This document shows positions 42,630-53,369 of a stretch of 64,000 nt of DNA, piece by piece. Source of the DNA: Anagrus nilaparvatae. Taxonomy: Eukaryota; Arthropoda; Insecta; Hymenoptera; Mymaridae. Position 1 is the stretch's first letter. Each line of letters opens with the position of its first letter. Made by a program: the position numbers and the translations under genes. The stretch spans positions 32,614,501 through 32,678,500 of the forward strand of contig JAKSXM010000007.1 in assembly GCA_022575985.1 (NCBI GenBank), in the 5' to 3' direction. The notes under the pieces were generated by a model that worked only from the letters and a program-made list of their open reading frames with translations, did not search any database and had not been told where the DNA came from.

Positions 42630-42769
42630 TAAATAAAAAAATAATTTTTTTTAAATAAAATTTTCACTTTGTTTGAATCAACTAAGTAACTATGACAATT
42701 CAACAAATACTTCGTTGGCATATTTCAACAAAGTTATTTGTCAATACAACTTAGAATTTTTTTCCGTGT

Positions 42770-43320
42770 AAATCATTATTTTTAAATTCTGGCTAAGCGA
42801 ATCTTAATATTTTTAAAAAATATAAGCTTTCAGAAAAAAAAAATTTAATAAAGTAGCCGAATAGCGCCATTTTGTATACCAAAAACGTCAGTTTTGAGGT
42901 TACTTGCGCTTCGTAAATCATTATTTTGAAATTCTGGCTGAGCAAATCTTAATATTTTAAAAAAATATTCACTTTCAGAAAAAAAAATTTATTAAAGTAC
43001 CCGAATTGCGCCATTTTTGATACCAAAAACGTCAGCTTTGAGGTTATGTAGGCTTCGTAAATCATTATTTTGATTATCTGGCTCAGCGATTCTTAATATT
43101 TTTAAAAAATATTTACTTTCAGAAAAAAAAATTTATTAAAGTACCCGAATTGCGCCATTTTTGATACCAAAAACGTTAGTTTTGAAGTTATGTAGGCTTC
43201 GTAAATCATTATTTTGAAAATCTGGCTCAGCGATTCTTAATATTTTAAAAAAATATTCACTTTCAGAAAAAAAATTTTTTAAAGTAACTGAATTGCGCGA
43301 TATTCACTGTAAATTTCGGT
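42770..43320 (-). repeat. Right-arm direct repeats, unit ~120 bp (4+ copies)
   Basis: Inverted counterpart of 36615-37060: ACCAAAAACGTCAGTTTTGA, GGCTTCGTAAATCATTATTT and AAAGTACCCGAATTGCGCCA recur about every 120-125 bp. Confidence 0.85.
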
Positions 43321-43458
43321 CGTTAAACCGAAAAATTTTAACAGAATTTCATGAAAATTACAGATGTTCATTTTCTACCCAAAAAAGTAACTTTAAGATG
43401 CCAGGGTCTCGGAAATACGTTATCTTTTTCACTACACTCTAATATATATATATATATA

Positions 43459-44174
43459 CTAGCTGCCTCCGGCTTGCTTTGCTCGCCCCGGCAGCTACCA
43501 AGGGGGCTGCGCCCCCCTGGACCCCTGCGACTTGCTTTTTCCAAAAATATGTTGTTATAGGATACTCAATATTTTGTAAAATAACCCGAAGTCTTATCTA
43601 AAGTTTACTGAATCATAAAAATTATGGGCATATGAACCAATACGGATAATTAGTGATCAGCAATACAAAGCTTCGCTACGCTTCCATAGAATCCACAAGC
43701 AAATCTTGTTTCCCTCATTCTAAAGTTCTACCTGATAATAGCTACTCAAGCTTCTTTTAGTGAATATATTCAGTTACTACATTAGTGGCTGATGAAAATT
43801 AGAAATATATAATATTAGTCCTAAACTTTTATAATTTTCGAAAAATTATTGTAACTTTTGACAGATCGAACCGATCACCTTGAAAATTTAGGTGGTTACG
43901 TAAAAAATATACCTGAATCGAATGTAATTCTTTTTGATACAAAAATTTTTCCTCGGTTTTCTGTTTTTTAGGTTTTTTTTTAAAATTTGATAAAAATTTT
44001 ATCCTTGGAAATCCAGTTTTTTCAACATAAAAATTTCTTGTCGATATCAATCAAAACGAAACCTAGCCTATGTTTTGACCGGTAATTTTTGCCATCTTTT
44101 GCCGTAAACCTTGCGTTTCTAACTTTTATTGCGTTCTAGTTTATCCCTTTCGGACAAACATACAAAATTAAAGA
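43459..44174 (-). mobile_element. Helitron family B copy 2, full length (716 bp)
   Basis: On the minus strand it starts TCTTTAATTTTGTATG (44174) and ends CCGGAGGCAGCTAG (43459) after the hairpin-forming GGGGGGCGCAGCCCCC (about 43502-43517), in TA-rich flanks. It is the intact reference for the split copy at 6351-11643. It encodes no protein. Confidence 0.85.
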
Positions 44175-44204
44175 TTTATATATATATAGGATTATTTATA
44201 TTTA

Positions 44205-44640
44205 TATATTATATTGGTTCTGTCCTATAAGATCTGATTACCATGGCGGGGCTCTAGGTCGGCGTACACGAGATCTAAGCAATTGCCATCATCTGAGGTA
44301 AAGCCTATATAGGATCTATATAGTGAATCGGCCCACGAAAGATATTTGAAAACTAATTGTATTAGGTCAAAGTACACCTAAAAAAAATAGGATAGGAAGT
44401 TTTCAGACCTCCAGATGCCTTCAGCTCTAATTGGCAGCCTATTAATGACAAAAAAAAAGTCAATTTTTAACGACTTTTTAGTCGTCTTTCTGATACTCCC
44501 GTGGTAAAAGGATTCTATCAAAAGGATCTTGGGACCTCTCATTCAAAAGGTTAGACGATATACTTTGAGATAAAATTACTTTTGGAAGTGATTTTAGTGC
44601 ATTCTTTTGATTAGTAGACCATAAACCATAAAAATTTGAT
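44205..44640. repeat. Half-copy of the 30135-32718 repeat family
   Basis: Inverted copy of 32280-32725, from TTGGTTCTGTCCTATAAGAT through CCTATATAGGATCTATATAG and GACTTTTTAGTCGTCTTTCT to GTAGACCATAAACCATA. It stops abruptly at about 44640, so it is truncated. Confidence 0.8.
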
Positions 44641-45530
44641 AAAAAAACTTGAGTTAAAAATAAACAAGTAAATACTCATAACCTCTTTTCAAAATATTTT
44701 TTTTGGAAAATAATCTTTTGCCTACAAAAACAAAATCAAAAAGATTAAAAATGAAATTAAATAATTTTAAAAGATTTATTTTTAAATTTAATATTTTTAA
44801 AATATTAAAATCAAAATTTAATAAAAAGTTGTATTAAAAACAATCTTTACGTTTTGGTGTGTAGAGAAAAAGAAAGATTTAGTTTTCATATTAAAAAAAA
44901 ATTGTTTTATTTTTTTTATATATAACATTTTATTGACAATTATTCAAGAATGAAAATGATTGATATAAGATTGAATCAACATTATACTTTAATGGATAAC
45001 CTTATTAATTGGCTTTAGTTTATTTATTTATTTCGATTTACATAAAATTACAACATTTTCTAAAGTTAGTAATTCAAAAATTGATTGCTCGCCGCTAAAA
45101 TCAGTTATTTTTATCTCCCTAATATACACTTACTTGATCGCTACAAAATTAATATTTATTTTTTTTGACTATTTCATTATAAGTTACTTTTATGTTTAAT
45201 TTAACTTTCTATTAAAATCTAGTATAGAAATTTCCAAAACAAAAATATATTCAGATGACAAAAAATATGCAAGAAAATATATAAACCAAAACTCCAAAAA
45301 AAATAATAAAAACAATATAAACCTTATTTTTATCTTTATGAGGATAAGAAAAAGAGTTTATTTTTTTTTAGCATTTAAAATCTACTATTTATATAGACAA
45401 CTGTATCTAATGTTATAATATTACCTTTTAATTCTCTTTTTGTATAACATTTAATTTTGCAATACTTCTAATAGTTAATGCCATTTCTATACCGTTCAAT
45501 GGAATAACTTATATTTATAGCATGTTATAA
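44641..45530. other. AT-rich DNA, nothing recognised
   Basis: Low-complexity A/T sequence without inverted repeats or coding signals that I can support. Confidence 0.4.
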
Positions 45531-45534
45531 TTAA

Positions 45535-46262
45535 GGTAATGTGGTAATTCAGAAATTTTTCGTTTTTCAAAAATTTTTTTTTTTATTTTCTGAAAGTATA
45601 ACTATTTAAAAATATGGAAAAAAATTTTTAGAAAAATCGGAGCATTATAAGTACTATTTTTAAGCCTACTTTCAATAATTATTGTTAAGTCTTTTATGTG
45701 ATAAAATAACTTTAAACGAGTTTATCTCAAAACCATTTTTTTGTAACTTACTGACACGATTTCTCGGAATTCCGTGGACCGATTTTCTTAAAAAATTAAC
45801 TGCATGTTTAAAATATGTATATTTATAATGTGAACTAGGATCTAGCGAAAATTTTTAATTTTACTATATTTTTTATATGAAAAACTTTAAAAAAAAGCGT
45901 TTTTTTTCAAAATTTTTTTTCAAATGCTCGCCAATTATTTATTTGTGGTGCAAATTCTTAGATTCTAGTTCACATTATAACTTAACTCATAAATTTTAAG
46001 AATTTTCTTTTTTTTTGTGTTTCCGACCATTCAGTCCGGAAAAATCACGTCAGTAATCAGCACACTTTTTTTTTACAAATAAACTTTAACCCCTGTTATC
46101 AACCCTTTATAATTTAAATTATTAATAAAATAAATTTTTTTTATAAACTATAAATATGTATTATTTAGCCCTAAAAAAATTGGTTTACTATATTAAATAG
46201 TTTGTCTACAAAAAAATCACAAAAAACTGCTTTTTTTCGAGCGTCTGAACTACCACATTACC
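45535..46262. mobile_element. 728-bp TTAA-target MITE (piggyBac-like)
   Basis: The ends GGTAATGTGGTA and TACCACATTACC are flanked by TTAA (45531-45534 and 46263-46266). The inner part is mostly poly-A/T, with a repeated CTAGGATC / GATTCTAGTTCACATTATA inverted pair near 45828-45850 and 45960-45980. Target and length parallel the MITE at 13602-14319, but the ends differ. Confidence 0.75.
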
Positions 46263-46269
46263 TTAAGAA

Positions 46270-47040
46270 GTTTAATATATAGAATTATCATAAAGGAACA
46301 TGTAGTGCTATTAATTGTAGTAAATTTTTTCTCAATTAAAAAGGCGTAGCTCGAAATCCAGTCATTTGAATTTTTTACCAGCTTACGTTTTTTTATATCC
46401 TTACCTTCTGATTTAATTTAAATTTAGTTTTTCTGAAGTATTCTATACAAGATACCGATCAAAATGAAAGAAACTTAATGATTGTGCAATTTATTCTAAG
46501 CAATTAAATACACATGAAATTATTAGTGCTGCAACTTTTTAATTATTTTTATTCTTTTTGTTAAGTCGGTAACGTACTTTTTTCTGATAATGAACAAAAT
46601 TATTTAGTATTGATACGATTATTTTGATTGTCTACATGTTTATAAGTTAAATTTTAATTATTATAAGTTTAATTTTGAAATAGCAACTGTAAATGCGTTT
46701 GAAAGCTGAGACGTAATTTGCATAATTTTATAGATGAAAAATTAATTCTTTATTTTAGATATCATGTGAATAAATTCAAATTTTGCTGAATCCTTATTCT
46801 TGGATAATATTTAAGGCCCTCATTTCAAAAATTAAAATTCGTAATGCACTTTTTTTTATCATTTTCTTGCTTAAAAACATTTCAAGAATGTATAAAAATA
46901 TTTTTGAGCAAAAAAAATATATGTTTTTGAGATATTTTGATTTTTATGAGACGGAGTCATATGAAAACATAAGCATTTAAAAACGCGTTTATCACAAAAC
47001 TACTTTTTTAAATCGGTTCCAGTTCTAACTCAAAAACTTA
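46270..47040. other. AT-rich DNA, nothing recognised
   Basis: No family or gene is recognised. A 65-codon plus-strand frame at 46783 is low-complexity and not supported. Confidence 0.4.
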
Positions 47041-47691
47041 TTCAGCTATTCGATCATATACGCGAATATCGTCAAATATCCAAGAGCAACGTGAAAACTC
47101 TCGAATATCTAACGGTAGCGTGAAGACTCTTGAATAACTCGCGTAAAAATAAAAAAGATCTTGAAGTTTGTCGTTATTTTGTCTTAAATTCGTCTTAAAA
47201 ATGTCTTGGAAATGAAACAAATCAAGACGCTCATCTTTAAGACTAAATATCTTAATTTATCTGAACTTTATCTTGAAATTTTTTTTTGCAAGATTTGAAG
47301 GTTAAAATATCATTTTTTTCAATTTTTGATTTTTTATTTTTATTTAAACTTTATCCAAAGAAATAGGAAAAGAAAATTAGGGAAAGAAAAAGTTTGAAAA
47401 TGAGCAAAGATATTTTGAAAAATTTTTTTAGTCAAAGATCTGCTGTTCCCTGTAACTCAATATCCTAAAAAAGGGGAGTGAAATGAAAAAATAATGCACG
47501 CATTCATGTTTTTTACTATTTTTCACATTACAAAAATCTTGAAATTAGCCGAAAATAAGGTATTCTTTAGAAGTCCTTCCAAATTAATTTTTAACTATGG
47601 ATATCACTTTCTTCGTAATTTTTTTCCTTCTTGTTCTTTAAAAATATTCTTTCATTTAATAATATAATTAGAGTTCAAAATAAATTTTGGA

Positions 47692-47696
47692 AAAAC
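47692..47696. other. Copia target-site duplication, left
   Basis: AAAAC immediately before the 5' LTR is repeated immediately after the 3' LTR at 52338-52342. A 5-bp duplication is usual for copia integrases. Confidence 0.9.
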
Positions 47697-47927
47697 TGTT
47701 GAAATATAAGTAAATTTAAATAAGAATATCACTTGATTAAAACGTGATAGATGCGTGTAAGGTAAATGTAAGGTGCGTGGTAGATAATAAGATAGTAAAG
47801 TACTTATAGTTTGATAAGAAATATATGTATAAAAAGAATGTATTTAATGTATATTTTACTAGAGTATTATATTTTGTTAATAAAGATAATAATGTTATAA
47901 TTAAAATGTTATTCAATTATTTTAACA
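47697..47927 (+). repeat. Copia 5' LTR (231 bp)
   Basis: Begins TGTTGAAATA and ends TTTTAACA, the TG...CA form. It contains a TATA box TATAAAAA (47828-47835) and AATAAA (47879-47884), in the order expected for U3 promoter and polyadenylation. It differs from the 3' LTR at one position (T at 47848, A at 52258). Confidence 0.95.
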
Positions 47928-47945
47928 TGGTAGCATTTCGGTGGT
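47928..47945 (+). promoter_or_regulatory. Copia primer-binding site
   Basis: TGGTAGCATTTCGGTGG follows the 5' LTR directly. The first TGGTA is the usual start of an initiator-tRNA-Met-derived primer site, possibly an internal half-tRNA as in Drosophila copia. The tRNA was not matched. Confidence 0.6.
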
Positions 47946-47970
47946 TAATGAATATTTCTTAAACTGAGTA

Positions 47971-48814
47971 ATGAGTGATGATATATATAATAAAAAAGGT
48001 GAAAATGCACAAGATAAAAATAGTGATGACGAAAGTGAAAAATTAAGTTTTTTTGAATTATATAAATTGGCAAAAGAAAAAATAGAACAAGAAGAAATAA
48101 AAGCTAAAGGATTTAAAAACTTTAAAGAAAAAAGTGAAGAAAACGAAATGGCTGACGAAGTAAAAATAGTGCTGCCAATATTTGATGGCAAGGATTATAG
48201 CACATGGAAGAAAAGAATTTTGACATATTTAAAATTAAAAAAATGTGATCACGTAGCAACAAGGAAAATGAATGCTACAGAAAATAAAGATACATGGGAC
48301 GCAAATGATTTGAAAGCAATCAACTATTTATATAGCGCATTGTCAAACCGACAAATGGAATTTATAAGTAAGGAGGAAACGGCTTTTGATATTATAAAAA
48401 AAATTAGATAGCATGAATTTACGTGAGTAAACAGCGTTACAAATATGTGTAAGAAATAAAATAGAAAAATTGAAGTTAAAATATTTTGAAGAATCTGGAG
48501 AATTTTTCAGTATGTTTGAAAAATTAATTATTGAATTAAGAAATGCTGGTGCACAAGTAAATGAAAAAGAAAAATTAAATTACTTATTGAGAACTTTACC
48601 AAGCTCCTTTAGCTACATTGGAGGTCTGATTGATGTTTTAAAAGAAGAGGATCAGACAGTAGATTTTGTGAAAAATAAGATTAAGATGTTTAAAGAAAAA
48701 GAAAATGAAGAAGATACAAAAACTAAAGGTCGCTACGGAAATGCAAGTGCTTTTAAAGCTGAAAGAAAAAAAGAGAAAACTTGCTATAAATGTAATGGAA
48801 TTGGGCATTTTTAA
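47971..48814 (+). pseudogene. Copia gag (frameshifted)
   Basis: Gag forms the virus-like particle. The frame opens with MSDDIYNKKGENAQ, followed by the gag core (VLPIFDGKDYSTWKKRIL, then LKAINYLYSAL). An extra A near 48406 shifts the frame, and the same protein continues in the new frame (with a TAA at 48428-48430) as EKLKLKYFEESG...LLRTLPSSFSYIG. It ends in the CCHC zinc knuckle CYKCNGIGHF, then a TAA at 48812-48814 inside the knuckle, before YDC. Beyond the stop an RG-rich segment (GNFRGQNGN...RGRGG) leads in the same frame into protease. Confidence 0.9.
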
Positions 48815-49060
48815 TATGATTGTCCTCAGAATCAAAGTTCAAGTAATTCATGGAGAGGAAATTTTAGAGGCCAAAATGGAAATCCAAGGGGAAGCAGAGG
48901 ACATCCAAGGCAAGGAGGTACACGTGGGCGGTCATTCACTCATCGTGGCAACTTTAACAATGGATATAGAGGGCGATATAACTCTTATCAACGTGGTCGT
49001 GGAGGCAACTGGCAACAGCAGCATGAAAGGCAAGAAAATGGAAGTAATGAGGGTAATTAT

Positions 49061-50140
49061 ATGGGCAACACTTTTTGTACAGAGGTTAACTGCAGTACAG
49101 GTAATAATATTATAGAAGTAAATAATAGCGAGAAAAATAAAATTGATTGGATTTTAGATAGCGGTTGTACCGATCATATAATAAATAATGATAATTATTT
49201 TACTGAATGTGTAAATTTAAAAGTGCCAAGTAATGTAAAAGTAGGAAATGGGCAAATCATAAAAGCTACTAAAGTGGGAAATATCTTGAGCACATTTATG
49301 ATAAATAATCGTGAAGTTGAAATAAATTTGAAAAATGTTTACTTTGTTAAAGATATGGATAGAAATTTAATTAGTTATGGTAGAGTCACAGAAAATAATA
49401 AAATTATATCAATTGATAATACGGCAAAAATTTATAACAAAAAGAATAATGATTTGATAGCGATATCATATAAAGTAAATAATTTGTATAAAATGAGTAG
49501 TTTTGTCAATACTAAAGATAAAAACGTATTTAATGAAAGAAATGAATATGTTATAGGTAAACAAACGTATCTCACAGAGTTCAATAATAATATGACGGTA
49601 AAAGAAAAATTACATAGAAAATTAGGGCATGTAAATTTTAATTATTTAAATACCATATGTCAGAATAATTTAGTTGATGGTTTACCTGAAAACATAGAAA
49701 ATGAATATTTAAAATGTGGCACATGTATAAGAAATAAAATGCCAAATTACTTTAAAAATAATCGTCAAAGAGCAAACGATATTTTAGAAATTGTTCATAC
49801 AGATTTAAATGGTCCCCAAAGACATACAGGCTTTAATGGTGAAAGATATTTTTTAACTTTTGTCGACGATTACAGCAAGATAGGAAAAGTCTTTACTATT
49901 AAATCTAAAAGTGAAACCTACGGTTGCTTTGTAGAATATATAAATCAAGTCGAAAATTTAACGGGTAAGAAAATTAAAAAGTTACGATGCGATAATGGGA
50001 CAGAATATTTAAATAGACAAACTTATGACCTAATTAGAGAAAAGGGTATATGTATTGATCCTTGTCCACCCTACGTTCATGAATTGAACGGTACCGCAGA
50101 AAGATATAATAGATCCGTAATGAATAATGCAAGATGTTAG
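49061..50140 (+). pseudogene. Copia pol: protease and integrase (frameshifted at end)
   Basis: The frame is continuous with the gag C-terminal part. The protease has IDWILDSGCTDHIIN, with the DSG catalytic motif. The integrase begins with the GAG-pre-integrase HHCC finger (KLHRKLGHVNFNYL to CGTCIRNK). Its core has the DDE triad: VHTDLNG (about 49800), RCDNGTEYLNR (about 49985) and HELNGTAERYNR (about 50090). A one-base deletion near 50132 breaks the frame just after MNNARC. The ATG at 49061 is not a true start. Confidence 0.93.
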
Positions 50141-51321
50141 AAGATGCAAAAATAAATATTAAATATTGGCCTGAAATTGTTAGAACGGCAGTTTATTTGA
50201 AAAACCGAATCTTAGCTAATAGAAAAGCAGATTTGGGCGTTTTAGTTGGATATGAAAATGTTGGTTATAGAGTTTTATTAAACAATAAAATAATTATTGC
50301 TAGGCATGTAGATGTAGTAGAAAATGACGTAAAACTAGTAGGTTTCGCAGGTGAAAATGAAAATGAAAATGAAAACGAAAATAAACTTGTAGAAAATCCT
50401 GTAGAAAATAATGAAAAAGAAACATATACTATAAATGACATTTTGAATATTGATAAAGTAGATAATGAAAACAATTCAGGAAATACACTTAGAAGGTCAC
50501 AAAGACAAACAAGAAAACCTGATTTTTATAGTCCGAGTAAACAGGCTCATTGTATTTATGTAAATTTTGTAAGCGCAGATACCCCTGAAACTTATTATGA
50601 TGCAATAGAAAGTGATGAAAATGAATATTGGCATGAAGCAATGAATAAAGAAATAGATTGTTTAAATAAAAATAATACATGGGAGTTAGTTAGTAAACCG
50701 AGAAATAAAAAGGTAGTAGATTTAAAATGGGTTTTTACAAAAAAGGCAGGAAATATATATAAGGCTAGAATTGTAGCAAAAGGTTTTCAACAGAATAAAA
50801 CATTATTTAATACATATGCTCCTGTAGCAAGGATGCAAACTTTAAAACTTTTGCTAGCCTATTGTGTTCAAAACGGGTTTAAAATTGATCAAATGGATGT
50901 CGAGTCAGCTTTTTTAAATGGGAAAATAATCTCAGAAGTATATGTTAAACAACCCCAAGGTTACAGCGATGGTACAGATAAGGTTTGTAAATTAAATAAA
51001 GCGTTATACGGTTTAAGAGAAAGCCCTAGGGCATGGTACGAATGTTTAGATACTTACCTAAAAGGTTTGGGTTTTATTCGAAGTAAATATGACAATTGCT
51101 TATATAGTATTAAGAAAGAAAATGAAAAAGTATATTTGATAATTTTTGTAGATGATTTACTAATTTGCAGTAAAAGTCAAGAAAAGTTAAGTTTTATTAA
51201 AAATTTATTAACACAAAAATTTAAAATGAAAGATATGGGACAAGTTAAGACATATTTAGGAATAAATATAGAATATAATCATGAAAATAATTTTACCAAA
51301 CAGAGTATATTGAATCATTAG
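50134..51321 (+). pseudogene. Copia pol: integrase tail and reverse transcriptase
   Basis: Continues the integrase (DAKINIKYWPEIVRTAVYLK). Then NRILANR joins directly to KADLGVLVGYE, lacking the roughly 40 residues that normally carry TPYE...K..HLR.FG, so this is an in-frame deletion near 50220. The ENENENEN stretch follows. RT starts at WHEAMNKEIDCLNKNNTWEL, with KWVFTKK, KARIVAKGFQQ, YAPVARM, DVESAFLNG and ALYGLRESPRAWY. The catalytic FVDD box is at 51145-51158. A single-base deletion near 51306 ends the frame at the start of the thumb. Confidence 0.93.
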
Positions 51322-51329
51322 CTAGAAGG

Positions 51330-52079
51330 TATAATTTAGAAAATCAAAAATTGTATAATACTCCAATGGAGCAAAATTTGAATTGTGAACCCGCGCAGTC
51401 TGTGTCAGATAATATTGAATATAGAAATTTAATCGGAGCACTAATGTACATAAGTTCAGGTACAAGATTAGATGTCAGTTACAGTGTAAATTATTTAAGT
51501 AGATTTCACTATTGCTATAATGATACCCACTATAAATATGCACTAAGAATTTTAAAGTATTTATATCTAACTAAAGATTTAAAATTAACATTTAATAAAA
51601 ATGTATATTCGGAAGTAATTGATTGTTTTGTTGACGCAGACTGGGCTGGTGATATTGTAGATAGAAAATCTACAACCGGTTATGTAATTAGAGTGTACGG
51701 AAATGTAATATATTGGAAATCAAAGAAACAAGGTAGTGTAACCAAATCTTCGACAGCTGCAGAATATGTAGCACTGTCAGAAGTTGTAAGTGAATTAATA
51801 TTGATAAAAGATATACTAACTTTTTTTGATATTGGTATTGAAAAACCTATAAGAATATACGAAGATAATTCTGGAGCTATTGAAATAGCTGAATACGGTA
51901 ATTTCACAAAAAATTCTAAGTACATTGAAACGCATTATCATTTTGTAAACGAAGAATACTTGAATGGAAATATAGTTGTAATCAAAATAAACTCAGAATA
52001 TAATTTAGCAGATATTTTTACGAAATCTTTAGGTAGAAGTAAGTTTGAATATTTCAGAAAAGAATTGAAATTGATATAA
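51330..52079 (+). pseudogene. Copia pol: RT C-terminus and RNase H
   Basis: The frame resumes after the 51306 deletion. It contains NTPMEQN, LIGALMYISSGTRLDVSYSV, then RNase H with CFVDADWAGD, RKSTTGYV, SSTAAEYVALSE (catalytic Glu) and IYEDNSGAIEIA (catalytic Asp), KYIETHYHFV and LADIFTKSLGR. It ends at 52079, 27 bp before the 3' LTR. The RNase H part is intact. Confidence 0.93.
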
Positions 52080-52097
52080 AATTATTAATTTAAATTT

Positions 52098-52106
52098 AAG
52101 GAGGTG
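52098..52106 (+). promoter_or_regulatory. Copia polypurine tract
   Basis: AAGGAGGTG lies directly before the 3' LTR and would prime plus-strand DNA synthesis. The final TG may overlap the LTR boundary. Confidence 0.75.
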
Positions 52107-52337
52107 TGTTGAAATATAAGTAAATTTAAATAAGAATATCACTTGATTAAAACGTGATAGATGCGTGTAAGGTAAATGTAAGGTGCGTGGTAGATAATAA
52201 GATAGTAAAGTACTTATAGTTTGATAAGAAATATATGTATAAAAAGAATGTATTTAAAGTATATTTTACTAGAGTATTATATTTTGTTAATAAAGATAAT
52301 AATGTTATAATTAAAATGTTATTCAATTATTTTAACA
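52107..52337 (+). repeat. Copia 3' LTR (231 bp)
   Basis: Same as the 5' LTR but for position 52258. Followed by the AAAAC duplication at 52338-52342. Confidence 0.95.
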
Positions 52338-52356
52338 AAAACGCATCATTGCATTA

Positions 52357-53369
52357 GGGTAATTCCATGGATAAAAAGCACAAAATGATATGCCAGGTCT
52401 CAAAAATAGGAAATTTGGTTTTTTTCGATTAAACAACTTAAAAATAGATGATTCCCCAAATTTGAAGGTTTTCTATAAATTTTGAAGGGTGCTATGCTGA
52501 TTTAAAGTTTTTTAGTCAAATTTCTCTCCTCAGCCACCATTTTTGAAAATCCCGTAAAAAAGCTCTAAAAAACGTAAAAGAAAGAAAAAAAAGTAGGTTT
52601 TCGATGTAAAATTTAATGAAAAATTCGAATTTTCAGTCAGATTTTTCCTACTCTATGTCAATTCGCGGGAAAATTCAAATTTAAAAATGTAAAAAAATCA
52701 AGAAAATCCCATTTTATAAGTTTTCATTTTTTCTATATTTTAATAAACCATTTTAATTAAATTGCTATATATATACCAAAATTATTAGTACTATATACCA
52801 AAATTACTATACCTTTGTAAAATTTTCCGCAGAATTCAAATTTTTGGTCAGATTTTCGTTTGGGAAATCAGCAAAATAAGTAACAAATCAAAATTGAAAA
52901 AAACAAAAATCTGTATTACTCGCTTAAAACAAAAATTACTCTCGGGAAATTTTTTTCAGGAAAATATATGCAATTTTTGAAAATTTTTAGAAAATTTTTT
53001 TTTTTTGCAGGAAACTTTTGAGTTATTTTCACTTAAAGTTTAACACAAATATGAATTTTCCATCGAATTGACATAGAATAGGAAAATTCTGACTGAAAAT
53101 TCGAATTTTTCATCAAATTTTACATCGAAAACCTACTTTTTTTCTTTCTTTAACGTTTTTTAGAGCTTTTTTACGGGATTTTCAAAAATGGTGGCTGAGG
53201 AGAGAAATTTCAAAAAACTTTAAATCAGCATAGCACCCTTCAAAATTTATAGAAATCCTTCAAATTCGGGGAATCATCTATTTTTAAGTTGTTTAATCGA
53301 AAAAAAAACAAATTTTCTATTTTTGAGACCTGGCATATCATTTGGTGCTTTTTATCCATGGAATTACCC
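52357..53369. mobile_element. 1.01-kb palindrome, ATTA duplication
   Basis: The ends GGGTAATTCCATGGATAAAA and TTTTATCCATGGAATTACCC are flanked by ATTA (52353-52356, 53370-53373). Arms of about 320 bp are near-identical (GATATGCCAGGTCTCAAAAA, GGGTGCTATGCTGATTTAAA, TCTCTCCTCAGCCACCATTT and CGATGTAAAATTTAATGA). The inner part is AT-rich. The 4-bp duplication is suggestive but short. No protein. Confidence 0.85.

Larger units (their letters stand above)
40721..42768. mobile_element. 2.05-kb TA-target element nested in the foldback
   Basis: The ends CACGTAAAAAAAATG and the right end TTTTTTTCCGTG are inverted, flanked by TA (40719-40720, 42769-42770). It interrupts the arm repeat exactly at GGCTTCGTA|AATCATTA, so the empty site can be read from sister units. 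Inner arms (ACAAATACTTTGTTGA and CAACAAATACTTCGTTG) also pair. It carries a nested second element and tRNA-like segments. Tc1/mariner-like by target and end; no transposase. Confidence 0.8.
36495..43442. mobile_element. 7-kb foldback with internal minisatellite
   Basis: The ends TTAGAGTGTAGTGAA and TTCACTACACTCTAA lie in TATA flanks. Arms share AAAATGAACATCTGTAATTT, GACCGAAATTTAC and then several direct ~120-bp subrepeats. The loop is a ~3-kb degenerate minisatellite (37480-40430), and the right side was invaded by two nested TA-target elements (40721-42768). No transposase is found. The build (inverted ends formed of tandem repeats around a satellite loop) resembles Drosophila FB elements in general form. 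Confidence 0.8.
47697..52337 (+). mobile_element. Ty1/copia LTR retrotransposon (4.6 kb)
   Basis: A complete element with two 231-bp LTRs, a 5-bp duplication, gag, and pol in the order PR-INT-RT-RNase H, which defines copia. The LTRs differ at one of 231 positions, implying recent insertion. Yet the coding region has at least three frameshifts, two in-frame stops and an internal deletion in the integrase linker. It cannot encode functional proteins itself. Confidence 0.97.

Noticed and set aside
36495..43442. CRISPR-like array for the regular repeats at 37480-40430
   Set aside because: Units are contiguous and diverged with no unique spacers, no cas genes, and eukaryotic context.
50265..50474. 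Ser/Phe-rich minus-strand frame within copia pol
   Set aside because: It is the shadow of the ENENENEN-encoding repeat in the real plus-strand frame.
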